From Fretibacter rubidus (lineage in GTDB: Bacteria > Pseudomonadota > Alphaproteobacteria > Caulobacterales > Maricaulaceae), in NCBI RefSeq assembly GCF_041429785.1, contig NZ_CP163423.1:744001-808000 (forward strand): a DNA stretch of 64,000 bases, read 5' to 3'. The notes beneath the pieces were generated by a model. The model made no database searches. It had not been told where the DNA came from and saw nothing but the letters and a program-made list of their open reading frames with translations. A program made the translations under genes and the position numbers. Shown in pieces: positions 18,059-25,963 of this stretch (position 1 is the stretch's first letter; each line of letters begins with the position of its first letter).

Positions 18059-19663
18059 TTAACGAATGTTTTCGCTATCACCGAGCAGGCAGGGCAGAGT
18101 TTTCAGTATAATCATAAGATCAAAAAAGGCAGAGCTCCGCTCGATATATTCCACGTCAAGTTCTACGCGGCGCGCGACGTCTTCGGCAGAATGTAGCGGC
18201 CCGCGAGAGCCGTTAATTTGCGCCCAGCCCGTCATGCCAGGCTTAACCTTGTGACGGTGGGCATATTCTTCGACCAACTTATAGCTTTCCACATCCCCCG
18301 TGCGCATCCCTACAGCGTGCGGGCGCGGCCCGACCAGTGACATTTCACCTTTCAGCACATTTAAAAGCTGGGGCAGTTCGTCAATGCTGGTTTTGCGAAT
18401 AAAGCGCCCGATTTTGGTGATACGCGCATCACCTGCGACGGTCTGCTGCGCGGCTTTGGGGTCGGCCGCGTCATTGCGCATAGAACGGAATTTATAGACA
18501 CTAAAGACGCGGTTATTAAAGCCGTGACGTTGTTGCTTAAAGATGACAGGGCCGGGGCTATCAAGCTTAATGATAAGCGCAATCAGCGCCAAGACGGGCG
18601 CACCAAAGACAAGGGCGACACTACTAATACCAATGTCCATTAGGCGTTTGATTGCTGTATGACGGCCGCTTTTGGGTGTGCCTGTCACGTCGCGCACACC
18701 CACTTCGGCGATTTGGGTCAGGCGCTGTTGTACGTGATCAAGATTTTCAAACTCATCCACGACAAAGGCAATACGGTTTGGCAGCTTTCGCACTTGTTCG
18801 ATAAACTCGGCCTTACGGCTTGCCGCCATGCTCGGCAGGGTCACGACAATGCGGTTGATATAGGGCAGGTCGTCCCAATCAAGCAGGTCTTGGATACGGC
18901 CAATAACGGGCACGCCGTGAATGTTTAGCGGCGCACGCGAAATACGGTCATCAAAAATCGCGAGAATATTAAGCTCATGCGTTTTTGCGTTTTCTTCAAT
19001 CAAACGCCGCGCGCTTTCTGTTGCGCCCAGCATGACAATTGTGGGCGTTAAGGCACCTTTTTTATGGAGGCGTTGTGCATGGCTATAATACAGTGTGTGC
19101 AACACCAGCAGACCCAGCGTGGCAACGACGCCAGCAATGGCCAAAGCGTCTGGGGAGAAGGTCAGCGGTTTAGCAATGAGCGCAATGGTCAGCCACAAAC
19201 CCAGAGCAGCGGCGGAGGCCAGAGTAACCGTTTTTATATGCTCAAAATATGTCTCTGACGGCGCAAATCTATGCGCGCGCATCGTGAACAGCATTGCGAT
19301 GAAAATGATGGCTCCGAGTGCAGCCGCGGCGACAGGCGCGAGGATGCTACGGTTATTAATGCCGATATAGCTGCTCCAGACGGTGGCCATAATCAGCCCT
19401 GTGACCCAAAACACATCGGATATCCGAAGCGCAAACCGCAGTGCACCTAAGTTTGTTTGGCGTGTGGGGACATGAACATCGGCCACAGTTTTGCGGCGGC
19501 GGCGGCGCTCACCCGTTTTAGGGGCCTTTGCGGTTCCTGTGCGGGCGGTAAAAGCATCCAGCCGCTCAACCTTGCGCGCATTGCGATCTGGCATAGCTGG
19601 ATCACCCGCCCGACCAGACTTTGACTGGTTTTTCGTTGCCGTTGTATTCATATCACGAGGCAT
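18059..19663 (-). CDS. hfsE: Polyprenyl glycosylphosphotransferase, initiating enzyme (HfsE/PssY type)
   Basis: It starts repeat-unit synthesis by moving a sugar phosphate onto undecaprenyl phosphate. The N-terminal half has four membrane helices and a CoA-binding-like region (TIVMLGATESARRLIEEN). The C-terminal bacterial sugar transferase domain has SPGPVIFKQQRHG, VYKFRSM, TSIDELPQLLNVLKGEMSLVGPRPH and the final PGMTGWAQINGSRG. ATG 19663 is preferred since AGGA lies seven bases upstream; the ATG at 19669 is too close. This is the first gene of the minus-strand hfs run, and its promoter should lie in 19664-19800. Confidence 0.88.
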   Translation of the reverse strand: MPRDMNTTATKNQSKSGRAGDPAMPDRNARKVERLDAFTARTGTAKAPKTGERRRRRKTVADVHVPTRQTNLGALRFALRISDVFWVTGLIMATVWSSYIGINNRSILAPVAAAALGAIIFIAMLFTMRAHRFAPSETYFEHIKTVTLASAAALGLWLTIALIAKPLTFSPDALAIAGVVATLGLLVLHTLYYSHAQRLHKKGALTPTIVMLGATESARRLIEENAKTHELNILAIFDDRISRAPLNIHGVPVIGRIQDLLDWDDLPYINRIVVTLPSMAASRKAEFIEQVRKLPNRIAFVVDEFENLDHVQQRLTQIAEVGVRDVTGTPKSGRHTAIKRLMDIGISSVALVFGAPVLALIALIIKLDSPGPVIFKQQRHGFNNRVFSVYKFRSMRNDAADPKAAQQTVAGDARITKIGRFIRKTSIDELPQLLNVLKGEMSLVGPRPHAVGMRTGDVESYKLVEEYAHRHKVKPGMTGWAQINGSRGPLHSAEDVARRVELDVEYIERSSAFFDLMIILKTLPCLLGDSENIR

Positions 19664-20033
19664 TTTCATATCCTAATCCCACCATTAATGGGCTTGTTTA
19701 CCGCAATAGCGCAAACATCTCGTAAACAAGCGTCATAAAAAATGATGCTTTTTCTATACCATAACGGCTTGCCCTGTGTCCGTTTGACCCAAAGCCAAAT
19801 GACTATGGTTAATGGCTCGTAAATTTACCGGGCCTTACGCATTTCGGGCTAAATTAGACATGATTTTGGCTGAATTAATTTATCTATATAAAAATCCCCT
19901 GTATCAGTCAGATACAGCTTTGGCCTTCAAAGATGCGGCGTTGCTTAGGCGTTGTCTCTCTCGTGTTAAAAAGGCACAGCAATTTTGCATTTGTTGCTTG
20001 CCAGCACGCCCGCAATTCGCTAGTCCCGCCGAC
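19664..20033. other. Intergenic region between hfsE and tRNA-Ser
   Basis: About 370 bases without a convincing gene. It should carry the promoter of the hfsE run on the left and that of the tRNA on the right. An open frame at 19812-20072 runs into the tRNA and has no ribosome site, so I do not call it. Confidence 0.5.
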
Positions 20034-20124
20034 GGAGACGTGGCCGAGTGGTCGAAGGCGCTCCCCTGCTAAGGGAGTATGGGCCAAAAGCTCATCGAGG
20101 GTTCGAATCCCTTCGTCTCCGCCA
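20034..20124 (+). tRNA. tRNA-Ser (anticodon GCT)
   Basis: A full cloverleaf. The acceptor stem is GGAGACG with CGTCTCC, the discriminator is G, and CCA is encoded at 20122-20124. The anticodon stem CTCCC/GGGAG holds loop CTGCTAA with anticodon GCT at 20068-20070. A long variable arm typical of serine tRNA is present, as is the GGTTCGAATCC T-arm. It decodes AGC and AGU. It marks the boundary between the holdfast cluster and the sugar-utilisation locus, as an integration target would. Confidence 0.97.
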
Positions 20125-20168
20125 TTATTCTCGCGTAAGTTATTGATAAACTTACGAAATAATGGCGG
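20119..20168. repeat. Nested inverted repeat starting in the tRNA 3' end
   Basis: Outer arms CCGCCATTATT (20119-20129) and AATAATGGCGG (20158-20168) enclose inner arms CGTAAGTT (20134-20141) and AACTTACG (20149-20156) with a seven-base loop. The outer left arm includes the end of the acceptor stem, the discriminator and CCA. No T-run follows, so it is not a standard terminator. It may be part of an integrase attachment site or a processing hairpin; the function is inferred. Confidence 0.7.
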
Positions 20169-20178
20169 GCAAAAAATA

Positions 20179-20202
20179 TGTTCCCACTTTTGTTCCCACT
20201 TT
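20179..20202 (+). repeat. Two tandem copies of TGTTCCCACTTT
   Basis: Two perfect, adjacent 12-base copies (20179-20190 and 20191-20202), ten bases beyond the tRNA-linked hairpin. Closely spaced short direct repeats beside a tRNA 3' end resemble arm-type binding sites of tyrosine integrases. No integrase gene remains in the window, so this is inference. Confidence 0.6.
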
Positions 20203-20882
20203 CGGAAAATTTATTTTGTATGAGCTGAGAGCACTAACCATACATGATGGTGCCGACCTCAAAATTATCGGCGAATGATTCGCTAAATTCTTTGAGAGCG
20301 AGCAGCTTGCAAAGCTTGTTACTGAGTAAAAAGGTTACCGTGTGGAAAGTAATGGAAAGAGGGATCTTCCGAGACTTTTCAGAGGCTTACGCAACTTGCT
20401 ATGTTAGGAAAATGGTGCTCCCACACGGCACAACGCCGATTGGAATTAACTATATAAACAATTACTTACGACTGTCAATTTTGATTTTGTGGCACGTGAA
20501 ACTCTGAAGTTGTGGCACTGTCATCCTTCTCAGATTCGATGGGTTTCGCTAGTAGGCTGTAGGCAGTTGCAGAACTGTCTGAGTCTCAAAAACTCAGCTT
20601 CATTACTGCGAAATGTCTTTTGATCGCAGAGAGGTTTTACTGGAATTTGGTGACTATTAAGTCGAGCAAGGTAAAGAAACGTCGACCCGGACGAAATCGT
20701 TGAGCAATCTCGACAGCCCGAGCTCCGCCGCTAGCGCTTTTATTAAAAATGCGCACCCAGAGGCGCGCATAATAATTGCTGAAAAACCCGAAGGGTTGGA
20801 ATGGTTCTGGATGTATTTGGTCGGCGATAACGGACCAATCGTGAGGCTTAAGGGTCAGAAGAAATAGCGCTTATTGATGCGC
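20203..20882. other. Gene-poor debris between tRNA-Ser and the utilisation locus
   Basis: About 680 bases without an intact gene. Open frames on both strands are short, lack ribosome sites and show no family pattern. Base composition and the many short broken frames suggest decayed mobile or accessory DNA. A small hairpin CTGAGT/ACTCAG lies at 20579-20597. The part 20661-20867 is described separately. Confidence 0.5.
20661..20867 (+). other. Possible C-terminal gene remnant
   Basis: An open frame of 68 codons runs from a stop at 20660 to TAG 20867 and has no ATG. Its end reads like real protein: IIIAEKPEGLEWFWMYLVGD, then NGPIVRLKGQKK. I do not recognise the family. The only start candidate is TTG 20700, without a ribosome site, so a truncated gene is more likely than a working one. 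Confidence 0.3.
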
Positions 20883-23255
20883 TTATATATTACGTAAGTG
20901 TAATGAGGATTGCTTTAGATCTTCGCTATTCGCGCCCGACATTAATATAATTCGGCCTGGCTCGAGTAAGAGTTCACCTTCTGCGTTTCTAAATCCAAAG
21001 TCTTCTGGTCCCAATGTAAACTCCACGCGGCGTTCTTCGCCTGGTTCCAGAGCCACTTTTTTAAAGCCTCGTAAAAGCTTGATGGGCCGTGCGCGGCTGG
21101 CGATATCGTCTCTAACATAAAGCTGAACGACCTCTTTGCCAGACCTCCTTCCTATGTTTTTCACGGTCACATATACTTTTACGCTTCCATTGACCGATAT
21201 TTCGTTCGGGCTAGCTTGCGGCGCACCAACGTCAAAGCGCGTATAGCTGAGCCCATGGCCAAAGGGGAATAACGGGGTTGAATCTGAATCCACATAATTG
21301 CGAAAACGCCCCGTGGGCTGTTGATAATAGAACCCCGGGATTTGTCCAACATTACGCACCAAAGTTAGGGGTAGCTTGCCGCTTGGGTTAACGTCACCAA
21401 AGAGGATTTTTGCAAGGGCGTGACCGCCTTCTTCTCCGGGATAAAAGGCGTCAAGTATAGCGGGGCATTTCGCAGCGATAAGCTGAGGCGAGAGCGGACG
21501 GCCATGTATCAAAACTGTGATAACAGGCTTGCCGAGTTCCAATAAAGCCTCCGCAAGTTCGTTTTGCTGCCCAAATAGATCTAAATCGTCACGGTCGCCG
21601 CGCGAGTCGCCTGCAAAGTAGGCTTCCTGCGCCGTCGATTCATTCCCGCCGACAGCCAGAATAATTGTATCAACATTCTTGGCGGCGGCAACAGCTTCGG
21701 TAATAAGCTCTCTGTTACGCTCGGCCGAGGCAAAACTGACTGTATCGTCCGCGTCAGTCTCTATTTCATTTGTGCCTTCGCCGCCAACGGTGACCTCACA
21801 CCCTAAGGCGTAGTCAATACTCATACTTTTACCTTCGGCATAGGCCCGAAGGCCCTCAAGCAGGCTCACGCCAACAAATGGCTTTGGGGAGTACCCTCCC
21901 AAGTGGACTGAAGCCGCGTTTGGGCCGACAACAAGGATACGTTCTGATTTGTTTGGATCAAGAGGTAGAAGATTATTTTCGTTCTTTAGCAGAATAGCAG
22001 ACTCTTCAGCCATTTTAAGCGCAAGAGCCCGGTGCTCCGTGCTGCGTGAAAGACGTTTTGCTTCTGCGGGCTGCGCGAAGGGGAGATCAAATAACCCGCA
22101 TTTAAATTTAGCGTATAAAATTCGTTCAGCCGCGCGGCGCACAAAAGTTTCACTGATTGCGCCATCACGTACGAGTTGGGGCAACATCATATATACGCCG
22201 TTATTGGCCAACTCGATATCAACGCCCGCTTTTAGGGCCATCGTCGCCGCTTCGGCTTCCGATGCTGCGACGCCGTGCAGGCTATGGATACGGCGCACGT
22301 CATCCCAGTCGGATACGACATAGCCTGCAAAGCCCCAATCTTCTCGCAATATATCATTAAGAAGCACGACATCGGCATGGGCCGGGACGCCGTCAATCTC
22401 ACCATGCGAGGCCATAAGGCCCAAAGCGCCCGCGTCATTTACGGCTGCTCTGAAAGGGGCCAGCGTCACATTTTGTAATTCAACAGGCCCAATATGGGAG
22501 GGTGCAAAATTTCGCCCGCCAATACCCTGACCATAACCCGCAAAATGCTTTACACTTGTGGCGATTTTATCATTTTGCAGGTAATCGGCTTTCGGACCTT
22601 GCAGGCCTGTTACAATAGCCTTAGCCGCGACAGAAATAACATAAGGGTCTTCGCCCCACGTTTCCTCAGATCGTCCCCAGCGCGGATCAGTGCAGACATC
22701 AAGATTAGGGGAGAAACAGGCCTGAGAGCCGCGCGCCTTAGCTTCAGAGGCTGTTGCGCTAAAGACCTCCTCTACCAGCTTTGGGTTAAAAGCACATGCC
22801 ATCGTAATGGCTTGGGGGAACTGCGTTGCGCCTGTCGCTAGCAATCCGTGCAGGCACTCCTCGTAAATAAATGCTGGAATACCAAATCTGCTGCGTTCAA
22901 CAACCGCTTCCTGCAATTTAATGACCGCCTTTGCATTTTCCTCTGGCCCGGCATCCAGACTGGCGGAGTAGACTCCGCCAATTCCATGCTCAAAATAGGG
23001 ATGCTTAACTTGGAAAGCGGCAGGGTCAGCCATCACATCTGCTGCGCGCGGGCAATTAAGCTGTGCTGCGGCTTCTTCAAGCGTCATTTGATTAATCAAG
23101 GCTTTAGCGCGCTGCGCGGGCGAGAAGGACCTATCGCGAAAGTCTATATCTGGAACCGAAGCCCCCGTGTCAGCGGCAGAGCATGCTGTGTTCGCTAGGG
23201 CGATGCTGCCAGTGCCAACTACGCCTAAATTTTTTAAAACATCACGTCTATTCAT
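20883..23255 (-). CDS. Glycoside hydrolase family 3, Tat/lipoprotein signal
   Basis: A 790-residue GH3 exo-hydrolase, probably a beta-xylosidase or beta-glucosidase cutting single sugars from non-reducing ends. The N-terminus has NRRDVLKNLG (Tat-like) and lipobox ANTAC. The TIM-barrel domain carries SPNLDVCTDPRWGRSEETWG, SVKHFAGYG, and the nucleophile region GYVVSDWDD. The second alpha/beta domain and a C-terminal fibronectin III-like domain (VTVKNIGRRSGKEVVQLYV) follow. AAGGA lies six bases before the start. It is the second gene of a two-gene unit with the DUF5060 gene. On an ulvan reading it would release xylose; that is inference. Confidence 0.9.
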   Translation of the reverse strand: MNRRDVLKNLGVVGTGSIALANTACSAADTGASVPDIDFRDRSFSPAQRAKALINQMTLEEAAAQLNCPRAADVMADPAAFQVKHPYFEHGIGGVYSASLDAGPEENAKAVIKLQEAVVERSRFGIPAFIYEECLHGLLATGATQFPQAITMACAFNPKLVEEVFSATASEAKARGSQACFSPNLDVCTDPRWGRSEETWGEDPYVISVAAKAIVTGLQGPKADYLQNDKIATSVKHFAGYGQGIGGRNFAPSHIGPVELQNVTLAPFRAAVNDAGALGLMASHGEIDGVPAHADVVLLNDILREDWGFAGYVVSDWDDVRRIHSLHGVAASEAEAATMALKAGVDIELANNGVYMMLPQLVRDGAISETFVRRAAERILYAKFKCGLFDLPFAQPAEAKRLSRSTEHRALALKMAEESAILLKNENNLLPLDPNKSERILVVGPNAASVHLGGYSPKPFVGVSLLEGLRAYAEGKSMSIDYALGCEVTVGGEGTNEIETDADDTVSFASAERNRELITEAVAAAKNVDTIILAVGGNESTAQEAYFAGDSRGDRDDLDLFGQQNELAEALLELGKPVITVLIHGRPLSPQLIAAKCPAILDAFYPGEEGGHALAKILFGDVNPSGKLPLTLVRNVGQIPGFYYQQPTGRFRNYVDSDSTPLFPFGHGLSYTRFDVGAPQASPNEISVNGSVKVYVTVKNIGRRSGKEVVQLYVRDDIASRARPIKLLRGFKKVALEPGEERRVEFTLGPEDFGFRNAEGELLLEPGRIILMSGANSEDLKQSSLHLRNI

Positions 23256-23256
23256 T

Positions 23257-25797
23257 TTATTTCCTTATGGTCGTGGGTTTGGCGTCTTCATTCTCTTTTT
23301 GTAACATGGCCGGCATTTGACTGCTGAGCGTGAGGTAAAATGCGTCCATGACAAAGCCATCCTCACGCATTGAAAACTCAACGGTGTGTTGCCCCGCGGA
23401 TGGAACATCAATCCATATGCCGCCAATAACCCCGCAGTGATCATCTATGGTGCGTTGCCGATTGTCCCAATACCATTTGTGTCGGCCCGGGCAAAACTGC
23501 ATACGCGCGCCGCTTTTGGGCCATTCGCCGTTAAGTCCGACATGCACGCTATTATCTTCACTGCCGCGGCTATAGGTGCGAACCCAAACATAATAACGGC
23601 CCGCCATCGGGAAATCGACAGTGTAAGAAGCAATAGTCATCTGCCCGGGTTGATTGCTAAAATTCTCGCCGGGAATAAGCGTATCATCATGGGTCAGCCG
23701 CGTGTCAGGTATAATGGCGGTGTATCCAGAATTATCGGTATCAAATGTTTGCCAATCAGCAGCGCAGGTATCGGAGCGGCACCATTGGCGTTTTTCCGAT
23801 TTGCGTTGCGAGGTAAAGCTTTCTGCCTCTACGCGGATATCATTGCTTTCAGCTCGCCTTACAAGGATAGCCCATTGCCCGCTTCCCGATGATGGCGGTC
23901 TTCCAAGACCGACAGATGAGGGGCCCTGACGCCGTCGATTTTTATCAGTAATGGAACTCGCCCCGCCCATGACAAAAGGCTTTGATCCTGTTTGCAAGGC
24001 TCCGCCGAGTGACCTGTCATACCAATCTACAGTGAATTTTCCTTGCATGCCAGGCAGTCTGAGCTGAACCTCCTCAGCGCCGGGAATAATGACGTATAAT
24101 TCTCCAGGATTAGCGAAAACATAATCGTCATGCGCAACCGTCGTTAGGTCGTTTGCGCGCATGGTCAGGGCTTTGTCACCAATGTGATTTTGGAAGAATC
24201 CCAGGGCCATCCGCCCGCCTTCCCACAAGCTGGCGCGCGTGCGGTGGTCTTGGCAATCTAAATCTGAGCATCCGGTTTTATAGCCGTAATAAGCCTCTAC
24301 ACCATTCGCTCCTGCGGTGAGGGCATTCCAAAGCGCGTCCCGCAGGAAATCTTCGCTTGAAATCGTTATCTCGCGTTTCGAGGGCAGCAAAGCGTCAGGA
24401 TAATCAATATCAACTGTCGCGCCTCCGTCTGCGCGGCCCGGCTCATCATAGGCTAACACAAGGTTTTTTCCTGATAGCGCTACGGTATTCGCCCAATTCG
24501 TCACGTCCCTACGGAGGTCGGAATAATCATCTTGCCAGCCTTGAAGACTAAGTCCGTTAAGCTGAGTGTTGGGCCCTAGGAACGGGCGGTAGCGCTCTTT
24601 TTGGTCGGGATAGCTGTGTAGAACTATAGGATGGTTATATAGGTTATAGGAGGCGATATAATTTATCATGTGACGAATATCGCCAGGATGCTGAACGTTC
24701 TCTTCGCCAATATTCCAACTTAGCGCCAACATATGCCCGAAACGCGCCATCATTTCGCGAATGTATATCTTTCGCGTTCTTCCCAATGCGCTGTCATCCA
24801 TGAAGAGATTGTTTTCAGTTTCCTGCAATTTGAAATGCAGGTGAATGCCTAGCGAGTCTGCGTAAGAGAATGTTTTGTGCCACTGCTCTAATTTAGAAAC
24901 GTCAAGCCTGTCTTGGATTGTGCCTGTGTCCCATTGCTCTTTGGGCTTCATGGCTATGTATTCCGCCTCGTCTACAGCGAGGAGGTGCGGGAAGACATTG
25001 CGGTCATCGCCGCCTGTATTCCATAACAGCATTGAGACTGAATTCACACCGGATGTGGCAAGGTATTCCAACATTCCAAGGATGCCCTTGCCTTTGTTTT
25101 TTTGCCAAAGAAAAGGCTGGCCAGAGCGCGTGTAATCTTTCCGGTGAGCCGCCCAATCTTTTCGAAAGTTCTTGAAATTTGGCGTAGCATCAAACTCTGA
25201 ATAGGCGAGCATATTCTCTGGTGCGTCTGGGCCAAACTTAAAAAACAGGCTGTTGTCGCCAGAGTATTGGTAATATGGCTCGCCAGTATAGCTGAGTATC
25301 CCTCTGGCCGTTATAGAGTCCTTGGAGAGTTTCATTATTGAGAAACGCCCTCTCAACCCATCCTTTTCCAAGGGCGTGCCCGCAGGTGTGCCAATAGCAA
25401 TGTCAGTACCTTGTCTGAATCTGACTTTCCATTTATATTCACCTTGCTCTGATGGTAGGAAATGTGCGCGCCATGTTTTGCCAGATGTGCAGCCAGTATC
25501 TGCAGCATTACCGCAGGCGGCGAAATAGCCGGGAACTGTCCATTCGTTATCCTCTTTAGAAATAATCCAATCGAGCCGTATATCGGAAAACGGGTTTATC
25601 TCTCCACGTTCATCCATCTCTGGCCCATCAATTGAAAGTGTTACCCTGTCAAAGACAGCTCCAGATGTTTCGACTTCTTGAGCCATCGCTTGCGAGGTGA
25701 GTAGAGCAAAAAAAATGCTTAGAATAAGCAATAGCGCTTTTATGGCCTTGGTTAGGTGCAAACATGCTTTGCGATTTATGTGTCTTTGGGCGGTCAT
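23257..25797 (-). CDS. DUF5060-type secreted glycosidase-like protein with carbohydrate-binding C-terminus
   Basis: About 846 residues. The signal peptide ends LTSQAMA. Residues about 20-110 look like the DUF5060 beta-sandwich (NPFSDIRLDWIISKEDNEWTVPGYF), often found before a GH-like barrel. The middle 450 residues look like a TIM barrel of the DUF4038/GH5-like kind (NTGGDDRNVFPHLL, LSWNIGEENVQHPGDIR, VLAYDEPGRADGG), with Glu pairs that could be catalytic. A final module of about 200 residues resembles a carbohydrate-binding domain (YTVDFPMAGRYYVWVRTY). ATG 25797 gives a good signal peptide; an ATG at 25881 would add 28 residues. No substrate can be named. It forms an operon with the GH3 gene, separated by one base. 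Confidence 0.65.
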   Translation of the reverse strand: MTAQRHINRKACLHLTKAIKALLLILSIFFALLTSQAMAQEVETSGAVFDRVTLSIDGPEMDERGEINPFSDIRLDWIISKEDNEWTVPGYFAACGNAADTGCTSGKTWRAHFLPSEQGEYKWKVRFRQGTDIAIGTPAGTPLEKDGLRGRFSIMKLSKDSITARGILSYTGEPYYQYSGDNSLFFKFGPDAPENMLAYSEFDATPNFKNFRKDWAAHRKDYTRSGQPFLWQKNKGKGILGMLEYLATSGVNSVSMLLWNTGGDDRNVFPHLLAVDEAEYIAMKPKEQWDTGTIQDRLDVSKLEQWHKTFSYADSLGIHLHFKLQETENNLFMDDSALGRTRKIYIREMMARFGHMLALSWNIGEENVQHPGDIRHMINYIASYNLYNHPIVLHSYPDQKERYRPFLGPNTQLNGLSLQGWQDDYSDLRRDVTNWANTVALSGKNLVLAYDEPGRADGGATVDIDYPDALLPSKREITISSEDFLRDALWNALTAGANGVEAYYGYKTGCSDLDCQDHRTRASLWEGGRMALGFFQNHIGDKALTMRANDLTTVAHDDYVFANPGELYVIIPGAEEVQLRLPGMQGKFTVDWYDRSLGGALQTGSKPFVMGGASSITDKNRRRQGPSSVGLGRPPSSGSGQWAILVRRAESNDIRVEAESFTSQRKSEKRQWCRSDTCAADWQTFDTDNSGYTAIIPDTRLTHDDTLIPGENFSNQPGQMTIASYTVDFPMAGRYYVWVRTYSRGSEDNSVHVGLNGEWPKSGARMQFCPGRHKWYWDNRQRTIDDHCGVIGGIWIDVPSAGQHTVEFSMREDGFVMDAFYLTLSSQMPAMLQKENEDAKPTTIRK

Positions 25798-25904
25798 ATA
25801 TTCTCTACAAATATTATGTGGTGTCGTTAGATTGCTACTTTTTTTGGTCACAAAAAGACATATTAAATCATATAAATTCATTATTGCTCATTTGTAGTCA
25901 TATG

Positions 25905-25930
25905 TGCTATGTTTATGCAATAAAATGAAT
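25905..25930 (-). promoter_or_regulatory. Shared locus motif, copy A
   Basis: On the minus strand: ATTCAT-TTTAT-TGC-ATAAA-CAT-AGCA, against consensus AATCAT-N5-TGC-N5-TGC-TCAT. It is the weakest copy in the last seven bases. A nearby TTATTGCTCATTT on the plus strand may be a second half site. It lies between the DUF5060 gene and the first TonB receptor gene, 33 bases before the latter's start. Confidence 0.45.
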
Positions 25931-25963
25931 CAAAAACTTTGATTTGATATCCAGGGGAACATT

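Noticed and set aside
19812..20072. An 86-codon open frame running into tRNA-Ser
   Set aside because: It overlaps the tRNA and has no recognisable protein features.
20244..20507. An 87-codon open frame after the tRNA
   Set aside because: No ribosome site, no family pattern, odd composition; it lies in gene debris.
20661..20720. RRPGR followed by EIVEQ in a shifted frame, recalling an IS3-type transposase
   Set aside because: Far too short and needs a frameshift; no inverted repeats or transposase body nearby.
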